Source: Haloferax sp. Q22
Lineage (GTDB): Archaea > Halobacteriota > Halobacteria > Halobacteriales > Haloferacaceae
Assembly: GCF_001482285.1 (NCBI RefSeq)
Contig: NZ_LOEP01000037.1
Coordinates: 1 to 64,000 of the forward strand
DNA: 64,000 nt
Direction of reading: 5' to 3'
Made by a program: the position numbers and the translations under genes. Under the pieces are notes generated by a model. That model worked only from the letters and a program-made list of their open reading frames with translations. It did no database searches and was not told the DNA's origin. Position 1 is the stretch's first letter; each line of letters starts with the position of its first letter. Below, piece by piece: positions 53,164-62,374 of this stretch.

Positions 53164-54615
53164 TCAGTAGTTCTCGTAGATGGTCTTCACCGACGAGAAG
53201 AAGTCGAGGCCGGCGTCGCCCTGCTCGCGGTACGTGTTGGTGGACGAGTCCTTGTAGCCGCCGAAGGGGACGTGGAGTTCGAGACCGGTCGTCTTCTCGT
53301 TGATTTTCGCGACGCCCGCTTCGACCTCGTTGACGAAGCGCTTGCCTTCGCTGAGGTCCTGCGTGACGATGCTGGCCGACAGGCCATAGTCAACATCGTT
53401 GGCGAGGTCGAGCGCGTCCTCGAAGGAGTCAGCCTTGACGACCGCCAGCACGGGTCCGAAAATCTCCTCTTGGGCGATGCGAGCGTCGTTTTCGACGCCG
53501 GAGAACACGGTCGGCTCGACGAAGTAGCCGTCGTCGTAGTCGTCGCCGGAGAGCCGGCTGCCGCCGGCTTCGAGCGTCGCACCCTCCGAAGCGCCGATGT
53601 CGATGTATTCGAGCGTCGAGGACAGTTCGTTCTCGGAGACGTGCGGGCCCATGTCGGGGTCGTCGAGCCCGTCGCCGACGACGAGCGACTCGGCGTAGTC
53701 AGAGATGGCCGCGACGAACTCGTCGTACACGTCCTCGTGGACGATGGCGCGCGAGGTGGCCGTACACGACTGGCCGGTCGTGCCGAACGCGCCGACGCCG
53801 ACGGTCTCGGCGGCGTCTTCGATGTCCGCGCTGGGCATCACGACGGTCGGGTTCTTCCCGCCCATCTCACACTGGACGCGCTTGAGGTCGACCGCGGCCG
53901 TCTCGGCGACCATCGTCCCCACGGCGGTGCTGCCGGTGAAGGAGACGCCGTCGATGCGCTCGCTCTCGATGAGCGGGCCGCCGACCTCGCTGCCGGAGCC
54001 GGTGATGGTGTTCGCCACGCCGGCCGGGAGGCCCGCGTCGTCGAGGCATTCGAGGACAATGGAGACGACGCCCGGAGCTTCGGACGCCGGCTTGAGGACG
54101 ACCGTGTTGCCGGCGGCGAGCGCCGGGGCGAGCTTCCAGACAGGGATGGCGATGGGGTAGTTCCACGGCGTGATGAGCGCGACCGTGCCGAGGGGTTCGT
54201 GCTTCGTGTAGAGGTCCTTCCCGGGGGCGCTGGCGGACTTGACGGTGCCGCCGAAGTCCCGGGCCTTCGCGCCGTAGTAGTGGAAGATGTCGATGGCGCG
54301 CTGTACCTCGCCGCCCGCCTCGGAGCGCGTCTTGCCCTCCTCGCGGACGAGCACCTCGGTCGCCTCTTCTTTCCGCGCTTCGAGGTTGTTGCCGGCCTCG
54401 CGGAGAATCGCGCCGCGGGACGGGCCGGGTGTCGACGCCCACTCGTCCTGCGCGGCGACAGCCGCGTCAAGCGCCGCCTCGACGTCCGCTTCGGAGGACG
54501 CTGGGTGGATGCTGACGACTTCGCCGGCCGCCGCGGGGTTCGTCACTTCGAACGTCTCTCCCGACTGGGGGTCGGTCCATTCGCCGTCGATGAAGTTACC
54601 GTAAGTTCTCGACAT
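53164..54615 (-). CDS. Aldehyde dehydrogenase, probable 2-oxoglutarate-semialdehyde dehydrogenase
   Basis: The protein is 483 residues from ATG 54615 (MSRTYGNFIDGEW). The aldehyde dehydrogenase core has Asn152 ('TPWNYP'), Glu250 ('CEMGGKNP') and catalytic Cys284 in 'GQSCTATSR'. The 'G-Q-x-C-T-A-T-S-R' context is typical of ketoglutarate-semialdehyde dehydrogenases, which finish oxidative pentose and uronate pathways. Lactaldehyde or succinate-semialdehyde activity cannot be excluded. With the KdgD-like and uronate dehydrogenase genes nearby, the ketoglutarate semialdehyde role is favoured. Confidence 0.87.
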   Translation of the reverse strand: MSRTYGNFIDGEWTDPQSGETFEVTNPAAAGEVVSIHPASSEADVEAALDAAVAAQDEWASTPGPSRGAILREAGNNLEARKEEATEVLVREEGKTRSEAGGEVQRAIDIFHYYGAKARDFGGTVKSASAPGKDLYTKHEPLGTVALITPWNYPIAIPVWKLAPALAAGNTVVLKPASEAPGVVSIVLECLDDAGLPAGVANTITGSGSEVGGPLIESERIDGVSFTGSTAVGTMVAETAAVDLKRVQCEMGGKNPTVVMPSADIEDAAETVGVGAFGTTGQSCTATSRAIVHEDVYDEFVAAISDYAESLVVGDGLDDPDMGPHVSENELSSTLEYIDIGASEGATLEAGGSRLSGDDYDDGYFVEPTVFSGVENDARIAQEEIFGPVLAVVKADSFEDALDLANDVDYGLSASIVTQDLSEGKRFVNEVEAGVAKINEKTTGLELHVPFGGYKDSSTNTYREQGDAGLDFFSSVKTIYENY

Positions 54616-54755
54616 ACGAGTTAGCCATGCACACCCATCACTAAGTAAGCTTCTCATGCCGAGCGGCGACGCCCACCGCGCGCTCGTGACCGTCGCAAGG
54701 CGTGAGCGAAGCGAATTTGGAGCGTTCAGAAGGATACCGACGAGGCGCGACCGCC

Positions 54756-55664
54756 TCAGAGCAGGAACTGAAGGACGACGAAGAGCGTCGCGACCGAGAC
54801 GGCTGTCGTGGCGAACACGTTCATCGACGCGAGGTCGGCGTCGCCACCGAGTTCGTTCGCGTAGACGAACGACGAGACGGCGGTCGGCGTCGCGAGCATC
54901 GTCACGCCGGCCTGGACCGTCGTCCAACTCGATGCGAACGTCGAGAACACGGCGAAAGCGAGGAGCGGCATCAGAACGACCTTGCTGCCGACGACGGCCC
55001 CGACGGTGCGGAAGTCGAACGACTCAGTGGAGATAGTGAGCGACGCGCCGATGGAGAGCAGTGCCACGGGGAGGGCGAGCGAGGCGAGCGCGTCGAGGCC
55101 CGTCAGGAGGACACCGGGGACGCCGAGGCCGAGCCCGGAAAAGGAGAGGCCCAGCACGAGTGCGGGGATGACCGGCGTCTTGAGCACGCCGACAAACTCC
55201 TCTCTGAACGATACGTCAGCGCCGTTGACGAGGACAAGGACGGTGATGGTCAGCGGGACGTGCGTGAGCGCGCCGACGCCGAGGATGACGGCCGCTTTCG
55301 CCGACGCCAGCGACCCGAACGTCGAACTGACGAGCGGGAGGCCGAGGAAGCCGAGATTAGAGTAGTACGACTGGACGATGGCGACGCTGCGAACCGAGTC
55401 CGGCGACACCCGGCGGTGGACGACCCACCCGACGGCGAGCATCGTAAAGAGGACGAGCCAGAAGCCCAGAAGGAGCGTCGGCTCGATGACCTCGCGAATC
55501 GGTTGGTCGTACGTCGAGGTGAACACGAGCGCGGGGAGCGCGAAGGCGAACGCGAAGAACGTGAGTTTGTCGCGACGGCTACTGTCGAGGAGACCGAGAC
55601 GCTTCGCTAGCGCCCCGAGGCAGAGCACCCCGAGCATGTAGCCCAGATTTGCGGCGACGGTCAT
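54756..55664 (-). CDS. AEC-family membrane carrier
   Basis: The protein is 302 residues from ATG 55664 (MTVAANLGYMLGVLCLGALAKRLG). About ten membrane helices are arranged in two fivefold halves. 'SYYSNLGFLGLPLVSSTFG' and 'TMLATPTAVSSFVYANELGGD' are the family's conserved crossover segments. AEC proteins carry malate, malonate or other organic acids. Here it may move a sugar acid or pathway end-product such as lactate. It lies between the aldehyde dehydrogenase and esterase genes, all on the minus strand. Confidence 0.85.
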   Translation of the reverse strand: MTVAANLGYMLGVLCLGALAKRLGLLDSSRRDKLTFFAFAFALPALVFTSTYDQPIREVIEPTLLLGFWLVLFTMLAVGWVVHRRVSPDSVRSVAIVQSYYSNLGFLGLPLVSSTFGSLASAKAAVILGVGALTHVPLTITVLVLVNGADVSFREEFVGVLKTPVIPALVLGLSFSGLGLGVPGVLLTGLDALASLALPVALLSIGASLTISTESFDFRTVGAVVGSKVVLMPLLAFAVFSTFASSWTTVQAGVTMLATPTAVSSFVYANELGGDADLASMNVFATTAVSVATLFVVLQFLL

Positions 55665-55762
55665 ACCCTTCCATCGAACAGGGGGGTCCTTCCGTGTTAC
55701 GCTCGCGGAGATTCCGTTCGGGTAATTCGACCACGAGAGCACCTGAGTCGCGCATATCCCGG

Positions 55763-56800
55763 TTAATCGTCCATGAGAGATTCGAGCTCGCGCGCGAGGC
55801 GCTCGCCGATGCGAATCATCGCGTCGTCGCCGGGGTGAACGAGGTCGGTCGTCATCCCGCTGGCGGTCGGCAAGAGGTCGGGCCCCTCGACGAGATGGAC
55901 GTTGTCGTAGCCGCACTCGGCGACCACGTCGCGGAGGTGCTCGCGGAACGTCTCGGAGAGCGTCGCTTCCTCGTGATCGCGCTTGTACTCGCGCACGTGC
56001 GGGAACAGCGTGATGCAGGCGACGGGTTTCGTCGGGTTCGCCGCGGCGACGGTCTCGACCATGTCCGCGGCCCGTTCGCGGAACTCGTCGGGCGAGAACC
56101 GACCGACCATATTCACTGAAAGCGAGAGCGTCGCCACGTCCCAGTCGTCGCGGGCGGCGATGTGCTCGGCCATCGCGGGGTCACAATAGGCGGTCCCGCA
56201 GGAGCCGAGGTTTATCGGGTCCGCGCCGAGCCGCCGGGCCGTCTGGTTGACGTACGTGAGCATCTCCGCCGACGGGTCCTCGCCCTCCGTAATCGACGTG
56301 CCGTACGCGAGGTATCGGAGACTGGGAACTTCGTCGGCAGTCGGCGGCCGCCGCGCGCCCTCGACGTCGTGGTAGTAGATGTGGCCGCCGCGGTGGTCGC
56401 CGGGGAAGATGAGTCGGCACACCTCGGGCGCGTAGCGCATCTCGCCGGTGGCGTCGGGGTCGAGGTCGGAAAGCGACTCCGGGGGAGACAGTTCGACCGT
56501 CTTCGGTTCCGGCCCGAGCGTGAACTCCTCACCTGTCGCCTGAAAATCCCCCCAGAACGGACGAACGAGGCTGTCGCGCTCCTCGGAAGAGAGCGTGATG
56601 CGGACCGTCTCCGCCTCCGGGACGAACCGAATCTCGGTCCCCGCCGGGTGGGACATCCGCGTCTGCGCGCCGGTGTTCAGGCCGCTCCTGACCGCCTCCG
56701 GAACGCGGAGCAATCGAAGACCCTCACGGGGTCGAACCCGTTGGAGCGCCCTGACGTTGTGGAACTGAATGTCGTCGTGCTGGATATCGTCGTGCTGCAT
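55763..56800 (-). CDS. SGNH/GDSL-type hydrolase, possible carbohydrate esterase
   Basis: The protein is 345 residues from ATG 56800, about 30 bases after a GATAAGTA element; a GTG at 56827 is an alternative. An N-terminal beta domain of about 130 residues is followed by the SGNH core: 'YLAYGTSITEG' (nucleophile Ser), 'NLGSCGTAYC' (Gly block), 'SLSVNMVGRF' (Asn block) and 'DLVHPGDDAMIRIGERL' (Asp-x-x-His). Such enzymes remove acetyl groups from polysaccharides, including rhamnogalacturonan. There is no signal peptide, so it would act on imported fragments. Confidence 0.82.
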   Translation of the reverse strand: MQHDDIQHDDIQFHNVRALQRVRPREGLRLLRVPEAVRSGLNTGAQTRMSHPAGTEIRFVPEAETVRITLSSEERDSLVRPFWGDFQATGEEFTLGPEPKTVELSPPESLSDLDPDATGEMRYAPEVCRLIFPGDHRGGHIYYHDVEGARRPPTADEVPSLRYLAYGTSITEGEDPSAEMLTYVNQTARRLGADPINLGSCGTAYCDPAMAEHIAARDDWDVATLSLSVNMVGRFSPDEFRERAADMVETVAAANPTKPVACITLFPHVREYKRDHEEATLSETFREHLRDVVAECGYDNVHLVEGPDLLPTASGMTTDLVHPGDDAMIRIGERLARELESLMDD

Positions 56801-56912
56801 ACCGTGTGAGTCTCGCACACGCCACACCTACTTATCGCTACCTCCGGCGACCGACGCGCGGCGATGGGCGCGACGAAACTGGACGGGGACTGACGCCGAA
56901 TTGGCATCGTCG

Positions 56913-57148
56913 GTTCCCGAGGCGGGAAAATTACAGGCATATGTTTGTAATGTATCGGCGGCTATAGCGCCGAATTCGCGCATTCACCGTGTGGGACGCA
57001 CAGCCGACCAATACCTCAAACCACCTAAACACCATCATAAGCCCACTTAGAGCCTCAAACACCCGAGTTCGCCACCGGGGAACGTGAAACCCATCCAGAG
57101 TGAAGGATTGGGCACAATTCGCCGAATGTTCGTTCCCCACCGGCGAAC
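56913..57148. promoter_or_regulatory. Three GTTCsCC-N3-GGsGAAC sites in a gene-free interval
   Basis: The gap 56801-57444 shows no gene but holds 17-base sites GTTCCCGAGGCGGGAAA (56913-56929), GTTCGCCACCGGGGAAC (57067-57083) and GTTCCCCACCGGCGAAC (57132-57148). The last two are 65 bases apart and read nearly as inverted copies of each other. The nearest start is the esterase at 56800, about 113 bases from the first site. Confidence 0.55.
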
Positions 57149-57444
57149 AAAATGGAGTGTGACGCCGATCTCGTGCGGTCAATCTCGGGGATATAGTCGC
57201 TCAACTGCCGGAAGTGAGGGTGTATCGCGATTGTTGTGGGTCGGTAGTCCGGTGAGACACGAACGGATCAGTGAGACGTGGAAATGTCTCAACAGCGGAG
57301 TGAGGGAACCGCGAGGCGGCGAAGAATGGGTGGGACGCTTCCGACGGATGTCGTCGAGCGGCGTCAGACAGGTGTGGTGAGCGTGGTCAGTCGGTGTCGG
57401 TGCGGTCGGAGCCGTCGGTTCGTGCTCCGGTCGCAGTCGTCGGT

Positions 57445-58383
57445 TCAGTCGATGACGCGGGCGATGCCGTCGTCGAGTTCCTCGTACAGTTCCTCGGCGC
57501 GGCGCTCGTCGCCGGCCGACAGCGGGCGGATCGGCTCGCGGACGTTCCCCCCGTGCAGGCCGGCCAGTTCGAGCCCCTTCTTCACCACCGGGACGCTTAT
57601 CGCGCCGGGGAGGTCGTTGTCCTGGCCCGTCTCGCCGCGGAGGTCTTGGAACGGAAGCGTCAGGTCGCGAATCTCGCGGGCGAGCGCCCAGTTCTCCTCG
57701 GAGAGCGCCTCGAACAGCGCGAGACCGATTTCCGGGCGGAAGTTACTGACGCCCGCGGAGAATCCCTCGATACCCTCGTTCCAGAACGAGACGGCGAAGG
57801 GCTCCGCGAGGCCGTCCACCCAGACCACGTCGTCGTCCGCGGCGGCGACGGCGGAGCCGAGTTTGACCGGGTCCTCGATGGCGTACTTGACGCCGACGAC
57901 GCCCTCGATGCGCGAGAGGTCGCGGAGGAAAGAGACCGAGGGGTCGAAGCCGCGGACGTAGGGAACGAGCGGCGTGTCGGTCGCGGCGTCGAGTTTCTCG
58001 TAGTAGCGGAGTAGTCCGCGCTCGTGGACGTAGGTGTGGTCCGGCGGCATGACCATCATCGCGTCCACGCCGATGCGGTCGTAAGCTTCCATCAGGTCGG
58101 TCGCAGCCTTCGTCGACCCGCCGACGCCGGCGAGGACGCAGGCGCTGTCGGGGAGTGCTTCGACGCTCGTCTCCGTCACGTCGACGCGCTCCTGTTGGGA
58201 CAGCGAGTGATATTCGCTGATGTTCGCGGCCGCGAGGAACGACGAGATACCGTCGCCGGAAAGCGACTTCGCGTTGGCTTCGAGTTTGTCGTGTTCTATC
58301 TCCAGGTCGTCGTCGAACGGCGTAAGCAAGCCGACGGCGACGCCACGGAGACGACTACGTACACGGTCGTCTGCGAGTGGCAT
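57445..58383 (-). CDS. DHDPS/NAL-family lyase, probable 5-dehydro-4-deoxyglucarate dehydratase (KdgD-like)
   Basis: The protein is 312 residues from ATG 58383 (MPLADDRVRSRL). The class I aldolase-type barrel has Schiff-base Lys166 ('GVVGVKYAIED') and Tyr142 ('VPYVRGF'). Blocks 'GISSFLAAANISEYHSLS', 'WVDGLAEPFAVSFWNEGIEGFSAGVSNFRPEIGLALFEAL' and 'VKKGLELAGLHGGNVREPIRPL' resemble KdgD, which dehydrates and decarboxylates 5-keto-4-deoxyglucarate to 2-oxoglutarate semialdehyde. A KDG-type aldolase is the main alternative. It diverges from the uronate dehydrogenase gene. Confidence 0.82.
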   Translation of the reverse strand: MPLADDRVRSRLRGVAVGLLTPFDDDLEIEHDKLEANAKSLSGDGISSFLAAANISEYHSLSQQERVDVTETSVEALPDSACVLAGVGGSTKAATDLMEAYDRIGVDAMMVMPPDHTYVHERGLLRYYEKLDAATDTPLVPYVRGFDPSVSFLRDLSRIEGVVGVKYAIEDPVKLGSAVAAADDDVVWVDGLAEPFAVSFWNEGIEGFSAGVSNFRPEIGLALFEALSEENWALAREIRDLTLPFQDLRGETGQDNDLPGAISVPVVKKGLELAGLHGGNVREPIRPLSAGDERRAEELYEELDDGIARVID

Positions 58384-58443
58384 GGTAGAGTCAATCTTGG
58401 TCAACCCTGATAAAGCCATCGTCAGTCCCGAATCCGGTGTTCG

Positions 58444-58459
58444 CGGGCGAGATCGCCCG
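58444..58459. promoter_or_regulatory. Palindrome between KdgD-like and uronate dehydrogenase genes
   Basis: CGGGCGA-ga-TCGCCCG is a perfect 16-base palindrome about 60 bases upstream of the KdgD-like start, in the divergent control region. The uronate dehydrogenase has a TTTATTAC box at 58580-58587, 23-30 bases before its leaderless ATG. Confidence 0.45.
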
Positions 58460-58609
58460 TGAGTTACGTCATTGGGACACAGTAGTCAGGCTTCGCGACC
58501 GGACGACGGGGACGACACGGAGGGGGTTCACCGCGGGCGGGGACTCGGCGCGAAGTCGGATTTCGCGGTCACCCATCAATTTATTACGATTTGGTCAGAG
58601 TGGATTCGT

Positions 58610-59449
58610 ATGGACGTCTTGATGACCGGCGTCTATGGCCGGTGCGGCACCGCAGTCATAGACCACCTGCACGACGACGACGCCTACGACTTCACGTACT
58701 TCAACCGCTCCGACCGCCCCGACGACCACCCCTACGGCGGCTACGACACCGTCGTCGGTGACGTGTCCGACTACGACGCACTCAACGACGCCGCGGAGGG
58801 ACAGGACGCCATGATTCACATGGCGGCGTACCCCTACACCGACGGCACGTGGGAGGACATCTTCGAGCCCAACATCATCGGGATGTACAACGCCCTCGAA
58901 GTCGCCCGCGAGAACGAGATCGAATCGTTCGTCTTCCTCTCGACCAACCACGTCATGGGCGGCTACGAGGACGAGTTCTCCCCCGAGATTTACGAACCGG
59001 GACACGGACTCGTCATCGGCCACGACGACCCCGTCCGCCCCGACTCGTTCTACGGCGCGTCGAAGGCCTACGGCGAGGACATGGGCCGGTACTACGTCGA
59101 GAACTACGAATACCCCAAGCAGTTCTACGCCCTCCGGGTGTGCAGCGTCCGGATGCCGGAGTACGACCACCCCTACGGCGACGCCGAGCAGGCCGTCGAG
59201 AACGGCGAGTTCGAGCGCGGGAGCGCCGAGTATGAAGAGACCGTCGGGCGCATGAAGGCGATGTGGCAGTCCCGCCGCGACTTTGCCCACGAAATCGACT
59301 GCTGTCTGCAGGACGACGACGTCGAGTTCGGCATCTTCAGCGGCGTGAGCGACAACCAGCGCCGGTGGTACGACCTCGAACACGCCCGCTCGCAGATCGG
59401 CTACCACCCGCAGGACGACGGCGAGGAGTGGGACAGCCCGCCGAAGTAG
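58610..59449 (+). CDS. Uronate dehydrogenase-like NAD-dependent sugar dehydrogenase
   Basis: The protein is 279 residues from ATG 58610 (MDVLMTGVYGRCG). It is an extended-SDR fold: glycine motif 'TGVYGRCG', 'GDVSDYDAL', 'FLSTNHVMGGYE' and the catalytic pair Tyr148/Lys152 in 'YGASKAYGEDMGRYY'. The 'STNHVMG' and 'YGASKAxGE' blocks are typical of uronate dehydrogenase, which oxidizes galacturonate or glucuronate to the aldarolactone. It would feed the KdgD-like and aldehyde dehydrogenase steps; no aldarate dehydratase is visible, unless the enolase-family protein at 45516 has that role. Other epimerase-family functions are possible. Confidence 0.84.
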   Translation: MDVLMTGVYGRCGTAVIDHLHDDDAYDFTYFNRSDRPDDHPYGGYDTVVGDVSDYDALNDAAEGQDAMIHMAAYPYTDGTWEDIFEPNIIGMYNALEVARENEIESFVFLSTNHVMGGYEDEFSPEIYEPGHGLVIGHDDPVRPDSFYGASKAYGEDMGRYYVENYEYPKQFYALRVCSVRMPEYDHPYGDAEQAVENGEFERGSAEYEETVGRMKAMWQSRRDFAHEIDCCLQDDDVEFGIFSGVSDNQRRWYDLEHARSQIGYHPQDDGEEWDSPPK

Positions 59450-59589
59450 TCCCGAAGTCCGAGCCACGTCCCGCTGTCTGTCCCGTCTGTTCCGTTTTCG
59501 ATTCTTCCGTCGACGCGTCGTCGCTGACGCAAGCGAATCTGATTCTGCAATTAAATTTATGTACGTTTGTTAAAAACGGATTCGTGGGT

Positions 59590-61248
59590 ATGAAAGACAC
59601 ACCCACAGCTAGCGATTCGAACGGAGCCTCGCTCACCAGACGAACTGCGCTCGCGCTCCTCGGCGGCACCGGCGTCGCGGCGCTGTCCGGCACCGCGGCC
59701 GCCCAGTCCGATGAGGAACGCGACGGCGACGGCGAAGAGAACCGCGGGGACGGTCCCGGAAACGACGGAAAGCCGTGGAATCGCGACGTCGACGCGAACG
59801 GCAACAGTCTGTATAACCTCGCGTCGCTCGACGTGGACCACATCTACACCTCGGCGCGCGACGCCAACGTTATCGTCTGGAAGGACGACGACGGAACGTT
59901 CCACGCGGACGGCGCGGACGGCGAAGTCGCGTCGGGCGACAGCGTCGTTCCAGTCGCGCAGGCGGCCGTCGACAGCCTCACCGAGGGGCGGACGTGGAAC
60001 GAGAAAGTTCTCATCGCCTCGCCCGGCGAGATTACGGGCGGGGACGGCAGCCTTGAACTCCCGAGTTACACGACCCTCGACGCGCCAACCACGCTCTCGA
60101 TTCCCGACGGGGAGTCGGTGCCACCGGTCGTTCGGGCCGTCGGCGCGGAACACATCGAAGTGGAATCGCTCGTCGTCGAGGGACCGGCGGCGATGGGTAT
60201 CCGACTTACCAGCTGTTCGAACGTCCGTCTCGGCGACATCCGCATCACGGGCGTGACGAGCGACGGCATCCGCATCGACGGCCGGGGCGACGCGCCCCGG
60301 TCGACCGACATCCAGATGGGGCAGATATACGTCGAGGGGAACGGCCACCACGGCGTCGAGACCTACGGGGTCGATCGCATCCAAATCGAGCAGGTCGTCG
60401 GCAACGACCCCGCAAGCTGCGTCGTCCTCCTCAACGACACCGTCGACGCGACGGTGAACAGCGTCGTCGGCCTCGAACCGGGCGGTCCCGCGGGCTACGC
60501 GACGTTCCGCGTCGCCAACGGTGCACACGACGTGACGGTCGGCGAGGTCGTCAGCCGCGGTGGCAACCGGGGCGTCTTCGGCGTCTCCGAGTGTTACGAC
60601 ATCACCATCGGCCACGTCAACATCGAGGGCGCGGAGGACCAGGGCATTCTCATCCAGAACTGCCGGGACTTCACCGTGCAGGGCGGCGTCGTCAAGAACA
60701 CGAACGGCGACGGCGTCCGCATCGACTCGCGGAACGACGGCGAACAGCTTCCCGCGGAAGGTATCTCGGTTAGCAACCTCCGCGTCTACGACGACCGCGA
60801 CGAGCCAAAACAGACGTGGGGAATCCTCGAAACCGGGCCGGCGTGCAACCATAACCGCATCGTCAACAACGACGTGCGAGGCGGCGGGACAACCCGGAAC
60901 ATCGGGATTTTCTCGAACACGACGGTCGTGCGGGACAACGTCGGCGGCGGCTTCGCCGACGGCGAGGTGACGCTGTCGGCCGGCGAATCGCCCGCGGCCC
61001 GCGTCGAGGGCGTCAGCGAGTTCCCCGACGTGACCATCCCGGGGAGCGTCGACGAACCGGAGGACTTCGAGGCGTCGGCACTGTCGGTCCGCGCGAAGCC
61101 CGCGACGACGGGGTCGTCGGAGACGTACGCGTGGGAGAGCTACGTGGAGTGGAACGGCTCCGCCGGGAGTTGGGACCTCGTCTTCGAGTGGCGCACTGAC
61201 CCCAACGTCGATGTGACGCTCGACTACGTCGTGGACAAGACGCGCTGA
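59590..61248 (+). CDS. Tat-exported right-handed beta-helix protein, possible polysaccharide lyase
   Basis: The protein is 552 residues from ATG 59590. The Tat signal 'SLTRRTALALLGGTGVAALSGTAAAQ' has a signal-peptidase-type AQ site and no lipobox. An acidic Asp/Glu/Gly linker follows. Residues about 150-430 are parallel beta-helix rungs ('NVRLGDIRITGVTSDGIRIDGRG', 'DITIGHVNIEGAEDQGILIQNCRDFTVQGGVVKNTNGDGVRI'). A C-terminal beta domain ends 'WDLVFEWRTDPNVDVTLDYVV'. Beta-helices of this kind include pectate/rhamnogalacturonan lyases and glycosidases; catalytic residues cannot be assigned by eye. Its place beside uronate genes suggests an extracellular depolymerase. Confidence 0.78.
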   Translation: MKDTPTASDSNGASLTRRTALALLGGTGVAALSGTAAAQSDEERDGDGEENRGDGPGNDGKPWNRDVDANGNSLYNLASLDVDHIYTSARDANVIVWKDDDGTFHADGADGEVASGDSVVPVAQAAVDSLTEGRTWNEKVLIASPGEITGGDGSLELPSYTTLDAPTTLSIPDGESVPPVVRAVGAEHIEVESLVVEGPAAMGIRLTSCSNVRLGDIRITGVTSDGIRIDGRGDAPRSTDIQMGQIYVEGNGHHGVETYGVDRIQIEQVVGNDPASCVVLLNDTVDATVNSVVGLEPGGPAGYATFRVANGAHDVTVGEVVSRGGNRGVFGVSECYDITIGHVNIEGAEDQGILIQNCRDFTVQGGVVKNTNGDGVRIDSRNDGEQLPAEGISVSNLRVYDDRDEPKQTWGILETGPACNHNRIVNNDVRGGGTTRNIGIFSNTTVVRDNVGGGFADGEVTLSAGESPAARVEGVSEFPDVTIPGSVDEPEDFEASALSVRAKPATTGSSETYAWESYVEWNGSAGSWDLVFEWRTDPNVDVTLDYVVDKTR

Positions 61249-61379
61249 AGCGGCCGTCGCACTCGGCGGCTGCGGGCCGACGGCCGATGTGGGCGACTGC
61301 CGACGGCTGATGACGAACGACTGCGCGGGTCGATAAGTCCGAAAAAACGAGGTGACGGTTCAGGCCGTCTCGACGACAC

Positions 61380-61841
61380 TCACTCGGTGTGAAGCGTCAC
61401 GTAGCCGTCGAAGTTGAGAATCACGAACTGCGCGAGGTCGCCGAACAGCGCCTTCCCGGTCGGCGAGCGGTTCCGGCCGAGGATGAACACGTGGTCCGCG
61501 CCCTCCTCTTCTGCGACTTCGATGACCGTCTCGGCGCGCTCTTTCTCACTCGCGATTCGCGGGACGATTTCGTAGGACACCTCGTCGTCGGTCCCGAAGA
61601 CCGCTCGGGCGACTTCCTCGGCGTCGTTCATCGCACCCTTGAACGCGTCCTGTTCCGTGTACGACGTGTGCTCGACGTCGCCGATGGTGTCGAGGACTTC
61701 CTGGGTCTCCTCGAACTCGTCTTCGGTGAGCGTGACGAGGAGGACGAGGTCGGCGTCCGCGCCGAGCGCGTGTTCTCTGGCCTCCCGGAGGAGGTCCGCG
61801 TGCGAGTCAGTGTTCTCGATGAGTACTAATCCTCTGTCCAT
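61380..61841 (-). CDS. Universal stress protein family (UspA-like)
   Basis: The protein is 153 residues with the alpha/beta USP fold: 'RGLVLIENTDSHADLLREAREHALGADADLVLLVT', 'RAETVIEVAEEEGADHVFILGRNRSPTGKALFGDLAQFVILN'. The C-terminal 'GRNRSPTGKALFGD' is a variant of the ATP-binding G-x2-G-x9-G-S loop, with Asp in place of the usual glycine-serine end, so nucleotide binding may be altered. The gene is monocistronic, converging with the beta-helix gene. The role is probably general stress signalling unrelated to the sugar locus. Confidence 0.85.
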   Translation of the reverse strand: MDRGLVLIENTDSHADLLREAREHALGADADLVLLVTLTEDEFEETQEVLDTIGDVEHTSYTEQDAFKGAMNDAEEVARAVFGTDDEVSYEIVPRIASEKERAETVIEVAEEEGADHVFILGRNRSPTGKALFGDLAQFVILNFDGYVTLHTE

Positions 61842-62029
61842 GCACCTGCATTTCGTCTCGTCTTATCTAAGTCTACCGCAGGAACAGACGGCGCGGGCGG
61901 GGTTGGCGGGAGTACGAGCCACCGGCCCGTGCACCTTCTCCCCCGCGTGCGACGCTCGACTCGTCGCCTGGTGGAGCAGTTGCCCGGCGGGGCAGTATAC
62001 TGAAATACACCGCGGTACTCTACGTAGGC

Positions 62030-62251
62030 ATGCCCGAAACGAGTCTCGCCGACGTGCTCCGCGACTACGAGACCCGGATGAAGTTCGTCCTCGTCATCTC
62101 GCTGGCCTCTATCGTCCTGTTACTCATCTCGCTTCCGTCTATCGAACCGGGGACGACGACCCACGCGCTCGTCTACCTCCAACTGACGACGTTCGGCGGG
62201 TTGGCGGTCGCGATGCTCGGCCTGCTCTTGTGGACGGCCAGAAGCGCGTGA
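62030..62251 (+). CDS. Small two-helix membrane protein
   Basis: The protein is 73 residues. A charged N-terminus (MPETSLADVLRDYETRMK) is followed by two membrane helices ('FVLVISLASIVLLLISLP' and 'GGLAVAMLGLLLWTA') separated by a short loop. It matches no family I recognize. It lies alone between the UspA gene and the solute-binding gene, and a palindrome follows its stop by 17 bases. The codon pattern and hydrophobicity support a real gene. Confidence 0.65.
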   Translation: MPETSLADVLRDYETRMKFVLVISLASIVLLLISLPSIEPGTTTHALVYLQLTTFGGLAVAMLGLLLWTARSA

Positions 62252-62267
62252 GAGATGTTCATCAAAC

Positions 62268-62280
62268 CCTGACAGTCAGG
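62268..62280. promoter_or_regulatory. Palindrome upstream of the terminal solute-binding gene
   Basis: CCTGAC-a-GTCAGG, a perfect 13-base palindrome, is about 60 bases upstream of the TATA-like TATATTA (62339-62345) that precedes the solute-binding gene at 62375. Confidence 0.35.
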
Positions 62281-62374
62281 AATTACAACGAGGATAGTGA
62301 TTTTCTCTGGCACGGCCAGTATGGACAAATCCAGTATCTATATTAACCGGGAGTATCATGATAGATGATACCGC

